Under the pieces are notes generated by a model, which worked only from the letters and a program-made list of their open reading frames with translations, had not been told where the DNA came from and ran no database searches. Positions 1 to 9,401 of a DNA stretch of 22,420 nucleotides are shown in pieces (the stretch's first letter is position 1; every line of letters starts with the position of its first letter). The DNA comes from an uncultured Clostridia bacterium (lineage in GTDB: Bacteria; Bacillota_A; Clostridia; TANB77; CAG-508), in contig CANBLA010000005.1 of assembly GCA_947369305.1 (NCBI GenBank), forward strand, positions 1 to 22,420, in the 5' to 3' direction. Position numbers and translations under genes: made by a program.

Positions 1-1418
<1,418 letters not shown>

Positions 1419-1445
1419 GCTTTTGCAAAGGAAGGAAAATGAAAA

Positions 1446-1685
1446 ATGGAAAAAGAATACACATTTGAAATGTTTTGGGAAGATTTAGATAATGGATTTC
1501 AGCTTCATTATACTTATATGGATTGCCGCTATTTAATTTATAAATTAGATAAAAATTGCTATAAAAATGAATTGGTTGAGGCGAAGGAAAAATGTCCTCA
1601 TCAAAAAAATGCGGTTTATACGTTAAAGAGAGTAAAAGAATTGTTTCCGTTTATGGAAAACTTGGAGTATTATTTGGAGATTTAA
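1446..1685 (+). CDS. Small unknown protein, 79 residues
   Basis: I do not recognise this protein. It has a purine-rich ribosome binding site (AAGGAAGG, about 1427-1434), an ATG start and a TAA stop. It fits between ligA (27 bases upstream) and ruvB (21 bases downstream) on the same strand, so it is probably co-transcribed. It is rich in aromatic residues (Tyr, Phe, Trp) and charged residues, with an acidic N-terminus (EMFWEDLDNGF) and a basic middle. It contains three cysteines and has no membrane segment or signal peptide. Base and codon use match its neighbours. The tight packing and good ribosome binding site make it a likely real gene; its function is unknown. Confidence 0.7.
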   Translation: MEKEYTFEMFWEDLDNGFQLHYTYMDCRYLIYKLDKNCYKNELVEAKEKCPHQKNAVYTLKRVKELFPFMENLEYYLEI

Positions 1686-1706
1686 AATAAAAATTAGGGA
1701 GAAATC

Positions 1707-2714
1707 ATGGAAGAAGAAAATTTATTATTACCAACGGTACAGGACGATGAAGAATCGGTCAACGAAGTTTCGCTTCGTCCGAAGCGCCTAGATGAATATA
1801 TTGGACAAACCAAAGCAAAAGAAAACATGAAGGTCTATATTGAAGCCGCTAAAAAACGCGGTGAATCCTTAGACCACGTGCTATTATATGGTCCTCCGGG
1901 ATTAGGAAAAACAACACTTTCCAATATCATCGCCAATGAAATGAATGCTCAAATTCGTATCACATCTGGTCCAGCCATTGAAAAGCCGGGAGATTTGGCA
2001 GCGATTTTAACCAATTTATCCGAACATGATGTTTTATTTATTGACGAAATCCATCGCTTAAATAAAAGTGTTGAGGAAATCTTATATCCTGCTATGGAAG
2101 ATTTTAGTTTAGATATCATGATCGGAAAAGGACCAAGCGCACGTTCCATTCGATTGGATTTGCCAAAATTTACGTTAATTGGAGCAACCACGAGAGCAGG
2201 TTCACTAACAACACCACTACGTGATCGTTTTGGGATTGTAAGTAAGTTAGAATTGTATTCAGAAGAAGATTTGACTACCATTATAACTCGCTCGAGCGAT
2301 ATTTTGGAAATTGAAATCAAGCCAGAGGCCTCTAAGGAGCTTGCTAAGCGTTCCAGAGGTACTCCACGTATAGCTAATCGACTTTTAAAACGTGTGCGAG
2401 ATTATGCGCTTGTTTTAGGGGATGGAAATATTACGTTGGAAATTGCCAAAATTGCCTTAAATAAGCTAGAAATTGATGATTTAGGATTAGACAATACCGA
2501 CAAAAAAATATTAGAAACAATGATTTGCAAATATGCGGGCAGGCCAGTAGGAGTAGAAACTTTGGCAGCAACGATTAACGAAGAAGTTGAAACATTAGAA
2601 GATGTCTATGAACCCTATTTAATGCAAATTGGATTTTTAGCCAGAACGCCACGTGGAAGAATAGCAACACCACTTGCGTATGAGCATTTGGGGATTGAAT
2701 GCAAGGAGTTATAA
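1707..2714 (+). CDS. ruvB: Holliday junction branch migration ATPase RuvB
   Basis: RuvB is the hexameric motor that drives branch migration of Holliday junctions with RuvA, before RuvC cuts. The 335-residue length is normal. Visible: the N-terminal [11 protein letters not shown] block, Walker A GPPGLGKT at residues 62-69, Walker B FIDEIHRL with D113/E114, sensor 1 GATTRAG, the arginine finger region RDRFG (R172-R174), and the C-terminal winged-helix domain ending in the family tail [17 protein letters not shown]. The start ATG has an AGGGAG site about 8 bases upstream. ruvA and ruvC are not in this window. The stop is 4 bases before the next start, suggesting translational coupling to the membrane protein. 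Confidence 0.98.
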   Translation: MEEENLLLPTVQDDEESVNEVSLRPKRLDEYIGQTKAKENMKVYIEAAKKRGESLDHVLLYGPPGLGKTTLSNIIANEMNAQIRITSGPAIEKPGDLAAILTNLSEHDVLFIDEIHRLNKSVEEILYPAMEDFSLDIMIGKGPSARSIRLDLPKFTLIGATTRAGSLTTPLRDRFGIVSKLELYSEEDLTTIITRSSDILEIEIKPEASKELAKRSRGTPRIANRLLKRVRDYALVLGDGNITLEIAKIALNKLEIDDLGLDNTDKKILETMICKYAGRPVGVETLAATINEEVETLEDVYEPYLMQIGFLARTPRGRIATPLAYEHLGIECKEL

Positions 2715-2718
2715 GTCA

Positions 2719-4168
2719 ATGAATGAAACACAGAAAAGCCAAAAGAAAATAGGTCATAAAATTGAATTAGTAATGATGGTAACTGCTATTTTGTTTGTGT
2801 TGCCATCTGTGATTTATTATACACAAAATAAAACAATACTAAATTATCCAGCTAGCTGGACATTTTTAATGGAACACACCTTAAATTTGGATGCAACAAC
2901 AGGACTGAGCCTATTTTTAATTGCTTTTGTATTTTTTACAGCAATTTATTTTGTTATGATAAAAAAGCAGGCACAGATTTTTAAAAGTGAAAAACAAATT
3001 TTTTATTGGATCATTGTAATTTCTTGTTTTTTTATACTGATGCTTCCCTTTGGCTCGAAAGATGTTTTTGCGTATATTGGCAATGGATGGATTGGGGCGC
3101 ATTATCAGGAAAATCCGTATCAGATGTCTGTTGGAGAGGTGCAGGAGAAATATCAGGCAAGCCAAGATGTTATGTTTGAAAATGTTGCTCCTGTTTGGAG
3201 GTATGAAAAAGTGACCTATGGTCCAGTATTTACGATGTTGGTAACGGTATTTTCTTATTTTTCTTTTGGTAATATTGATCTTGCTTTTTGCATTTTTAAG
3301 ATTGCCAATTTATGCATTCATCTTGGGTGTTGCTGGCTTGTTTATCAAATAACGAGAAAAAGAAAATTTTTAATTTTATATGGACTCAATCCTGTGGTTT
3401 TATTAGAAGGATTAACGGATGTACATAATGATTTATGGCTTGTATTTTTGCTATTATTGGCTATATTTTTTGCGAGCAAAAAGAAAAACTTGAATTTGAC
3501 AATCCTATGTGTGTCATTAGCAACTGCCATTAAATATGTAGCAATATTGGTATTGCCGTTTTTGGTACTTTCTATCGTGAAAAAACAAGAGATAAAAGCA
3601 AGGATTGGAGCCTGTATGAAAGCAGGAATATTATTTGTTGCGATGCTAGTGATTTGTTATTTGCCTTATATGAGAGATTTTGGAGTTTTTACAGGATTAT
3701 TTTTACAACAGCGGAAAATACAATAGCTCGATTTTTTATGTGATTTATGCTCTTTTAAAAAAGCAAGAAAGATTGGTAAAATTATTGCAAAATATAGCAT
3801 TGATAATTTTTGTAATTGCTTATTTTGTGGTTGTTATGAAAGCATTGGTGGCAAAGAAAGTTCGTTTTTGGAAAATGATGCATATCTATCATCTATTTTT
3901 GATGGTGTTTGTGTTTGTATTGCTGACGAATTATAATACTTGGTATTGTTTGTGGTTATTTCCTAATGTGTTGTTTATAAGGGGAAAAGCGATAAAAAGA
4001 GTTTTGTCTATAGCTACAGGAAGTCAAATTGCGATGCAGAGTACGTTTTTGTATTTGGGAGAACGTCAAAATTTGGGATTTCTATTTTTGATTATTTTGG
4101 TTGGTGTTGTAGTAACAATGCAATTTGGCGAATTTTTGAAAAAAAGGGGAAAAGTAGAAGGGGGGTAA
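2719..4168 (+). pseudogene. GT-C type polyprenol-linked sugar transferase, split by a frameshift
   Basis: This is a multi-pass membrane protein read in two frames, 2719-3726 and then 3680-4168. Joined, they make about 480 residues with roughly 12 hydrophobic segments, the usual size for MptB/GT87-like glycosyltransferases that use a polyprenyl-phosphate sugar donor. Family features: DVFAYIGNGWIGAHYQENPY from D115, then YGP, and GLNPVVLLEG followed by VHND (H236-D238). Frame 1 ends in QQRKIQ-stop, but dropping one A from the AAAA run at 3715-3718 gives QQRKYNSSIFYVIYALL, which continues smoothly. The net difference is one extra base. The start is ATG 2719 with AAGGAG at 2703-2708; an upstream TTG at 2674 overlaps ruvB and is rejected. 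It could be a true pseudogene or an assembly error. The acceptor is unknown. Confidence 0.8.
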
Positions 4169-4175
4169 GGAAAAA

Positions 4176-5141
4176 GTGAAGTTATTATTACATACTTGTT
4201 GTGCACCATGTAGTGTGTATTGCATCGGAAGTTTGAGAAAGGAAGGAATTGAACCAGTTTCGTATTGGTTTAATCCGAATATTCATCCCTATACAGAATA
4301 TAAAGCCAGACGTGATTGTTTAGTGGAATATAGTCAAATGGCTGATTTTAAATTGATTGTGAAGGAGAATTATGGGGTGCGTGAATTTTGTAAGAATGTT
4401 TCGACAGATATTGAAAACCGTTGTCAAAATTATTGTTACAAAGTACGTATGGAAGAGACTGCCAAATATGCGAAAGAAAATGGATTTGATTGTTTTTGTA
4501 CAACGCTGTTTGTTAGCCCATATCAGCAACATGAAATGATTAAGAAAGTTTGTGAAGAGATGGCGCAGAAGTATGGTGTAGGATTTTTGTATCGTGATTT
4601 TAGAGAGGGGTTTCGCGAGGGACAAAATACGGCGCGAGAGCTTGGGTTGTATCGACAGAAGTATTGTGGGTGTGTGTTTTCGGAGGAAATGTTGAGTCTT
4701 GCACGACAAAAAAAGGATAAAGAGATGATAGATAGAGCTAATAGAGATACAGAACGAAGAATAAGATTATCAGATTGCATGCCTAATCTAGATTTTAGAT
4801 CACTAAAAAGAGAAAATAAAGAAGAAATAGAGTCTATATATAATATTAAAAAGCAAAAATATGCAGAAGAAAATAAGCAAGAATTAAGCGAAGAAATACA
4901 AAATAAGTTATTTGGAAGATACATTAAACATAATGCAAAGTATATAAAGATAATTACAATTAAAAAAGAAAAAATAGGCTTTTTTGATTGTAAGATTTTA
5001 GAGGGTAATACTTTTAGGATTGATAATATATTCATACTAAAAGAATATCAAAATAAAGGAATAGAAAAAGCAATTTTCAGAGAAGTGCTATTTGAAAAAG
5101 ATATAAGTATCGAAAATATAATAGGGAGTGGAGAAAAATGA
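4176..5141 (+). CDS. queH: Epoxyqueuosine reductase QueH fused to a truncated GNAT-like tail
   Basis: QueH performs the last step of queuosine synthesis, reducing epoxyqueuosine in tRNA. Residues 1-170 match the family: LLLHTCCAPCS with C8, C9 and C12, the RCQNYCYKVR block, FCTTLFVSPYQQHE, and KYCGC with C164 and C166. The start is GTG, 7 bases after the previous stop. QueH normally ends at about 180-200 residues. Here the frame continues to 321 with a tail resembling a GNAT acetyltransferase: GFFDCK, then RIDNIFILKEYQNKGIEKA, where Q292-xx-G295 is the acetyl-CoA loop but the usual final Gly/Ala is Glu297. The tail stops soon after, so the rest of a GNAT fold is missing. Codons change sharply to ATA/AGA at about base 4720. 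The stop overlaps the next start (ATGA, 5138-5141). The QueH part looks functional; the tail looks acquired. Confidence 0.9.
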   Translation: MKLLLHTCCAPCSVYCIGSLRKEGIEPVSYWFNPNIHPYTEYKARRDCLVEYSQMADFKLIVKENYGVREFCKNVSTDIENRCQNYCYKVRMEETAKYAKENGFDCFCTTLFVSPYQQHEMIKKVCEEMAQKYGVGFLYRDFREGFREGQNTARELGLYRQKYCGCVFSEEMLSLARQKKDKEMIDRANRDTERRIRLSDCMPNLDFRSLKRENKEEIESIYNIKKQKYAEENKQELSEEIQNKLFGRYIKHNAKYIKIITIKKEKIGFFDCKILEGNTFRIDNIFILKEYQNKGIEKAIFREVLFEKDISIENIIGSGEK

Positions 5142-6970
5142 CTTATCCAATTGAAAGAGAAGTTGAAATAGATGAAGAGAAAATTAAATTAACATTTTAT
5201 TCTGGATTAACAGTTTTTATAGGACCAAATGGGTCAGGGAAGACTAGGGTACTAAAAAAGTTAAAAAAATGCAGTTTTGATCATATAAATGCTTTTCAAA
5301 TAAGATATTTATCTTCAAATCGCATTGGAGATTTGGAACAATATAGATCTAAAATAGATGAATATAATTATGGCGATAGTGATTATATTGTTGGAAATGA
5401 AGCTACTAGAAGAGTTAAACATCAAATAGAAATTGCTAAAGGTGATTTTTTTGTCATGGATGATAGAAAAGATGTATTTATAAAAGTTTCAGAACGATTA
5501 TCTGTACTATTTAATAGAAATATGTTTATTAGATGGGATAGTGGACAATTAAAAGTTTTTTTTAGTAAAAAAGGTTCTAATAAAGAATATTCAGTTGCAT
5601 TAGAAGCTAGTGGTTTATTAAATCTTGTTTCTATATTAGCTGCTTTGTATGATGACGAAATAAAAGTATTACTAATAGATGAGCCAGAAGTATCTTTACA
5701 TCCACAATTACAAAGATTTGTGCTAAATGAAATAAAAAAAGTTGCTGGAGATTATAATGAGCAAGGAAAAAAATTGATTGTAATGTCGACACATTCTACT
5801 GAAATAATTGATATTAATAAAGTTAATGATTTACCTAATTATGTTTTCTTTTTAGATGATGGAAGTTCACCAAAGCAAATAGAACCATTAGATGATGTTT
5901 TAAAAAACAAAAAGTTGAAGGAATTAATTATTAGAATGAGTCAATCATATAAATCAGCTTTTTTTTCAAAAAGACCATTATTGGTTGAAGGAATTAGTGA
6001 TTTAATATTGTGTAATTATTTTGATAACAAATACGAATTAAATCTGGGAGTAGCAGGAACTCAAATTGTGCCAGTAGAAGGAAAAGGACAATTTCCTATA
6101 ACAGTGAAATTTATGGAGTTAATAGGAAAGAAACCGATAATATTAACAGATTTGGATTCCTTTGCAGATGATAATGAAGTTATTAATCTATTTGTAAATA
6201 GTGATATAGCAAAGCGATTTGCAATAGAAAAAGGTCATAGAAATTTACAACAATTTGTAAAAGATTCAAAGAATGATTTGTATCAATTATGTAGAGAAAA
6301 TGAAGAAAGTTTAAAAAGTATTTATGAAAATCATCCTTATTGGAAAGATAATGAACAAACTGATAATGAAAAAAAATTAAAAAGAGCTTTGACAGCAATG
6401 TTATTTTCTAATGATGATACTGAAATATTACAATGGAAAAATGGTGAAGATTGGGTAACTATAAAGAAAAGACTAATAGTTTTATTTGAAATTCTAGAAC
6501 AATGTGGATGTTTTATTTTAAGAAAAGGAGCTTTAGAATCTTATTATATGCATACAAAAGATTATATATTTGATAGTAAGCCAAGTTCTGCAATAAAGGA
6601 ATTAGAGTTTTTAGAAAATGAAAATGATAAAATTATTAGAGAAAACTATGATATAATTTTAAGATGTTTAAATTACTCTTCTAATACACAAAAAATTGAT
6701 GAAACTAGACCTATAAAAACAGAACTTCTTGCAGAGATAGCACCTATATTAGGACAATATTCTCAAAATGTGACAGAAAAAGATATAAGTAGTATAATTA
6801 AGCAGGTAAGGGGAAGTGAAAAATCTATATTTACCTATAATAATGAATATCCTAATATAGAGGTGAATATTGAATCAAAGATACTAAAGGTCAATGGTTT
6901 TCCAATAAAGTTTAAAAAAGGTGATAATGTAAATGAGATTGTAGAACAAAAAATAAAAAATGATATTTAA
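5138..6970 (+). CDS. OLD-type ATP-dependent nuclease (ABC-like ATPase plus TOPRIM)
   Basis: This 610-residue protein belongs to the overcoming-lysogenisation-defect class: an ABC/SMC-like ATPase followed by a TOPRIM nuclease domain. Visible: Walker A GPNGSGKT at residues 29-36; a signature-like stretch EASGLLNLVSIL; Walker B VLLIDEPEVSLHP with D181/E182; an H-loop MSTHSTEI; then TOPRIM from about residue 275 with LLVEGISD (E284) and ILTDLDS (D338/D340), the expected metal ligands. A further 230 residues follow, including LRKGALESYY, typical of the C-terminus of these enzymes. Family members such as P2 OLD and Gabija GajA act in phage exclusion; no GajB-like helicase is adjacent. The start overlaps the preceding stop by 4 bases, and the ribosome binding site (GGGAGTGGAG) lies inside the upstream frame. 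It appears intact. The defence role is inferred. Confidence 0.9.
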   Translation: MTYPIEREVEIDEEKIKLTFYSGLTVFIGPNGSGKTRVLKKLKKCSFDHINAFQIRYLSSNRIGDLEQYRSKIDEYNYGDSDYIVGNEATRRVKHQIEIAKGDFFVMDDRKDVFIKVSERLSVLFNRNMFIRWDSGQLKVFFSKKGSNKEYSVALEASGLLNLVSILAALYDDEIKVLLIDEPEVSLHPQLQRFVLNEIKKVAGDYNEQGKKLIVMSTHSTEIIDINKVNDLPNYVFFLDDGSSPKQIEPLDDVLKNKKLKELIIRMSQSYKSAFFSKRPLLVEGISDLILCNYFDNKYELNLGVAGTQIVPVEGKGQFPITVKFMELIGKKPIILTDLDSFADDNEVINLFVNSDIAKRFAIEKGHRNLQQFVKDSKNDLYQLCRENEESLKSIYENHPYWKDNEQTDNEKKLKRALTAMLFSNDDTEILQWKNGEDWVTIKKRLIVLFEILEQCGCFILRKGALESYYMHTKDYIFDSKPSSAIKELEFLENENDKIIRENYDIILRCLNYSSNTQKIDETRPIKTELLAEIAPILGQYSQNVTEKDISSIIKQVRGSEKSIFTYNNEYPNIEVNIESKILKVNGFPIKFKKGDNVNEIVEQKIKNDI

Positions 6971-7009
6971 TATATAAGTAGAATTTTTAAATAGAAAGGG
7001 GGGAGTCTA

Positions 7010-8008
7010 ATGGACAATGAAATTATCAATCAAGATAATAATAAAATATTAATCTATACTTCTGATGATGGACAAGTTAAAATACAAGTTAGACTTGAAG
7101 ACGAAAATGTTTGGCTTACACAGAATGCTATGGCAGAACTTTTTAATACAACAAAGCAAAATATAAGTTTACATATAAAAAATATTTTTGAAGAAAAAGA
7201 ACTGGATGAAAATTCAGTTGTCAAGGAAAACTTGACAACTGCCTCAGATGGCAAAAATTACAAAACAAAATTTTACAATTTAGATTTAATTATATCAGTT
7301 GGATATCGTGTGAAGTCGATTCGTGGTACTCAATTTAGAATATGGGCAAATAAATTGATAAAGGAGTATCTAATAAAAGGATATAACTTAAATGTAGATA
7401 GATTTAAAAATAATGGTGGTGGCGTATATTTTGAAGAAGTACTAGAAAAAATTAGAGATATTCGTTCATCAGAAAAAGTATTTTGGAGAAAGATTTTAGA
7501 TATATATGCTACAAGTATTGACTATGATGCAAGAGATGGAAAAACAAAAGAATTTTTTAAAACTGTTCAAAACAAGATGCATTATGCAGTTCATGGGAAC
7601 ACAGCAGCAGAAGTGATTTTCAATAGGGTAGATAGTGAAAAGGAGAATATTGGATTAACTAATTTTAGAGGAAATAGTCCTACAAGAGCAGAAACAGAAA
7701 TCGCAAAAAATTATTTATCAGAAAAAGAATTAGATTTATTAAATAGAATGGTATCAGCTTATTTAGATGTAGCAGAAATTAATGCTTTAAATATGCACCC
7801 TATGACAATGAAAGATTGGATAAAAGAACTAGATAGATTTTTAACAATGACACATAAAGAAATATTAGAAGGTGCTGGAAAAATATCTCATGAAAAAGCC
7901 TTAGAAAAAGCACATATGGAATATGATAAATATATGAAATCCCATTTAACTCAAGCTGAAAAAGATTACTTAGAAATTATGGGAGAGGATATAGAAAAAC
8001 TGAAATAG
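7010..8008 (+). CDS. RhuM-family protein
   Basis: RhuM-family proteins (Pfam Virulence_RhuM) are named after a Salmonella pathogenicity-island gene. They often sit in restriction, defence or mobile regions, and their biochemical role is not established. The 332-residue length is typical. Diagnostic stretches are VWLTQNAMAELFNTTKQNIS (an apparent DNA-binding helix-turn-helix near residues 35-55), TASDGKNYKTKFYNLDLIIS, VGYRVKSIRGTQFRIWA, and the later FFKTVQNKMHYAVHGNTAAE. It has a strong ribosome binding site (AAAGGGGGGAG) ending 6 bases before ATG 7010 and follows the OLD-type gene by 39 bases on the same strand, so they may share a transcript. The frame is complete with accessory-segment codon use. 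A perfect hairpin lies inside the gene at 7215-7241. Confidence 0.93.
   Translation: MDNEIINQDNNKILIYTSDDGQVKIQVRLEDENVWLTQNAMAELFNTTKQNISLHIKNIFEEKELDENSVVKENLTTASDGKNYKTKFYNLDLIISVGYRVKSIRGTQFRIWANKLIKEYLIKGYNLNVDRFKNNGGGVYFEEVLEKIRDIRSSEKVFWRKILDIYATSIDYDARDGKTKEFFKTVQNKMHYAVHGNTAAEVIFNRVDSEKENIGLTNFRGNSPTRAETEIAKNYLSEKELDLLNRMVSAYLDVAEINALNMHPMTMKDWIKELDRFLTMTHKEILEGAGKISHEKALEKAHMEYDKYMKSHLTQAEKDYLEIMGEDIEKLK
7215..7241. repeat. Perfect 11-bp inverted repeat within the RhuM gene
   Basis: CAGTTGTCAAG at 7215-7225 is followed by the loop GAAAA and its exact complement CTTGACAACTG at 7231-7241. It encodes part of SVVKENLTTAS. It could form a strong hairpin in the mRNA or be a binding site, or it may be coincidental. 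Confidence 0.8.
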
Positions 8009-8033
8009 CAAATAATTGAAGGATGGTTATAAT

Positions 8034-8657
8034 ATGTTAGTAGACATGGATATTAAAAATCTTAAGAATTTTGCAGAATATCCATTTAATTTATCAATGG
8101 ATGAAAAAATGAAACAGCTATTAGAAAGTATAGTAATTAATGGAATTATAACACCACTAATTGTTAGAAAAAAAGATGAATGCTATGAAATCATTTTAGA
8201 TGTAAGTTCAGAAAGTTGGAATCTGAATTGTGCTAAATTTATAGATGAAATAAATAACGAAAATAATATGATTATAAATAAATATATTAAATTAACAAAT
8301 TTAATTCCAGAGTTATTAGAATTAGTTGATAATAAAAGAATAGCTTTTAGACCAGCAATTGAACTTTCCTATTTAAGTAAAGAAAATCAAGTTATAATAC
8401 GAAATATATTTGATATTGATGAAGTTACTCCATCTTTAAGTCAAGCTATGCAATTAAAAAAATTGGAACAAGAAGGAAAATTGAATGAAGACATAATAGA
8501 GGAAATTTTGAGTAAAGAAAAGCCAAACCCAAAAGAACGATTTAGTATTCCCTATGAAGAAGTGAGAAAATATTTGAAAAAGGATTATTTTAATAAACAA
8601 ATAGAAAATATAATTTGTAGATTACTAAAGAAATATTCATTAAATAATAAAAGTTAA
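8034..8657 (+). CDS. ParB-like protein with internal deletion of the core domain
   Basis: The start is ATG 8034, with GAAGGA about 9 bases upstream; an upstream TTG at 8016 is less likely. The 207-residue product looks like the ParB/Spo0J-type proteins carried on clostridial mobile elements, usually about 300 residues. N-terminal residues 5-55 match (NLKNFAEYPFNL, then ESIVINGIITPLIVRKKD, then EIIL). The C-terminal half also matches (KYIKLTNLIPELLELVD, ELSYLSKENQ, TPSLSQAMQLKKLEQEGKL, EKPNPKERF). Between them, where the GHRR/GERR CTP-binding motif and much of the central domain should be, is an unrelated stretch (about residues 56-82). Roughly 70 residues appear lost. The frame stays open, so a protein may be made, but ParB-type CTP binding should be absent. 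No ParA is adjacent. It is probably a remnant. Confidence 0.75.
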   Translation: MLVDMDIKNLKNFAEYPFNLSMDEKMKQLLESIVINGIITPLIVRKKDECYEIILDVSSESWNLNCAKFIDEINNENNMIINKYIKLTNLIPELLELVDNKRIAFRPAIELSYLSKENQVIIRNIFDIDEVTPSLSQAMQLKKLEQEGKLNEDIIEEILSKEKPNPKERFSIPYEEVRKYLKKDYFNKQIENIICRLLKKYSLNNKS

Positions 8658-8901
8658 TAATAAAATAATATACAAAATATACGAATATAGTTGAAAACAG
8701 CAATGAAAGAGCATTTTTTGCTTTATGAATTTAGTGTGCAGGAATTGATATTTCGGAGGAAAGTAGATATAATTTTCATATAAAAAAAGATTTGGAAAAG
8801 ATGAAAACGTGGAATGAAAATTTACTGATTTAATAGATTATTCAGAAGATTAAAAGAAAATAAAGAAAGATAACAAGGTAAATTGTAAAGGAGCTATCAT
8901 A
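8658..8901 (+). other. Decayed non-coding stretch
   Basis: This 244-base gap has no open frame of useful length. Short protein-like pieces occur in different frames (for example KKDLEKMKTWNENLL around 8785-8830, and TDLIDYSED just after it in another frame), each ended by stops. This pattern suggests a decayed gene, but I cannot name it. It ends with a good ribosome binding site, AAAGGAG, at about 8886-8892 for the next gene. Confidence 0.45.
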
Positions 8902-9350
8902 ATGGAAATATTAATTGAAGAAGCAACAATTAATGATATAGAGGAAATTGTTAAACTAAAGAAAGATATCTGGGATAAATTAGAAAATAAAGAATGGTAT
9001 GTTATAGACGGAACAAATCAAGATTTTTTAAAAAAACAATTAGAAAATAATGGATTAATATTAAAAGCGATAAATAACGATAAAATTATTGGATTTTTAA
9101 TTATTTGCAATGATCTAAAAAAAGATAGTTCTATTATTCAAAAGTTGCAGTTAGAAAATGAAGTAAATATGTGTATAGAATTAACTAATGGTGCTGTACA
9201 CGATAAATATAGAGGAAATAACTTATATACTGAATTAGTAAAGCAAGCTTGAAAACTTTATTAAAAAGAAAATATAAAATTATTTGTAAATCTAAGATGT
9301 ATGGCAATTTAGACAGATATATTTTATTAAAAAAATTAAATAAAAAATAG
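8902..9350 (+). pseudogene. GNAT acetyltransferase, broken by an internal deletion
   Basis: The frame from ATG 8902 encodes the N-terminal part of a GNAT-type N-acetyltransferase: IEEATINDIEEIVKLKKDIW, then IGFLIICNDL, then the acetyl-CoA loop region GAVHDKYRGNNLYTELVKQA. It stops at TGA 9250-9252. The C-terminal end of the same kind of protein follows at once in another frame, from 9246 (SLKTLLKRKYKIICKSKMYG) to TAG 9348-9350. GNAT proteins usually have about 20-25 residues between these two parts, covering the TVHPDN-like segment; these are absent. A deletion plus frameshift best explains this, so an active enzyme is unlikely. It is distinct in sequence from the GNAT-like tail fused to QueH. 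Confidence 0.75.
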
Positions 9351-9401
9351 GAGGATATTAAATAACCACAAAAATTGATTTATAAAGGAAAGGTAAAAAT
9401 C

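Larger units (their letters stand above)
4720..9370. other. A/T-rich accessory segment (putative defence or mobile-element remnant)
   Basis: Base composition and codon use differ from both flanks: isoleucine ATA and arginine AGA become frequent, and GC falls visibly. The segment begins inside the queH frame and ends just before the phosphatase gene at 9402. It holds a GNAT-like tail, an OLD-type nuclease, RhuM, a deleted ParB-like gene, decayed DNA and a broken GNAT gene. I saw no integrase, transposase, tRNA or clear flanking direct repeat, so the mechanism of entry is unknown. The boundaries are approximate and judged by eye. Confidence 0.65.

Noticed and set aside
4523..5035. 170-residue minus-strand frame within the queH-GNAT region
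   Set aside because: It overlaps QueH, whose motifs are unmistakable; the reverse product is Ile/Leu/Ser/Phe-rich, as expected from reversed A/T-rich coding DNA.
5138..6970. Gabija system
   Set aside because: The ATPase-TOPRIM protein resembles GajA in layout, but no UvrD-like helicase (GajB) is adjacent; the next gene is RhuM.
4700..9400. Complete mobile element with attachment sites
   Set aside because: No integrase, transposase, tRNA or convincing flanking direct repeats could be found by eye.
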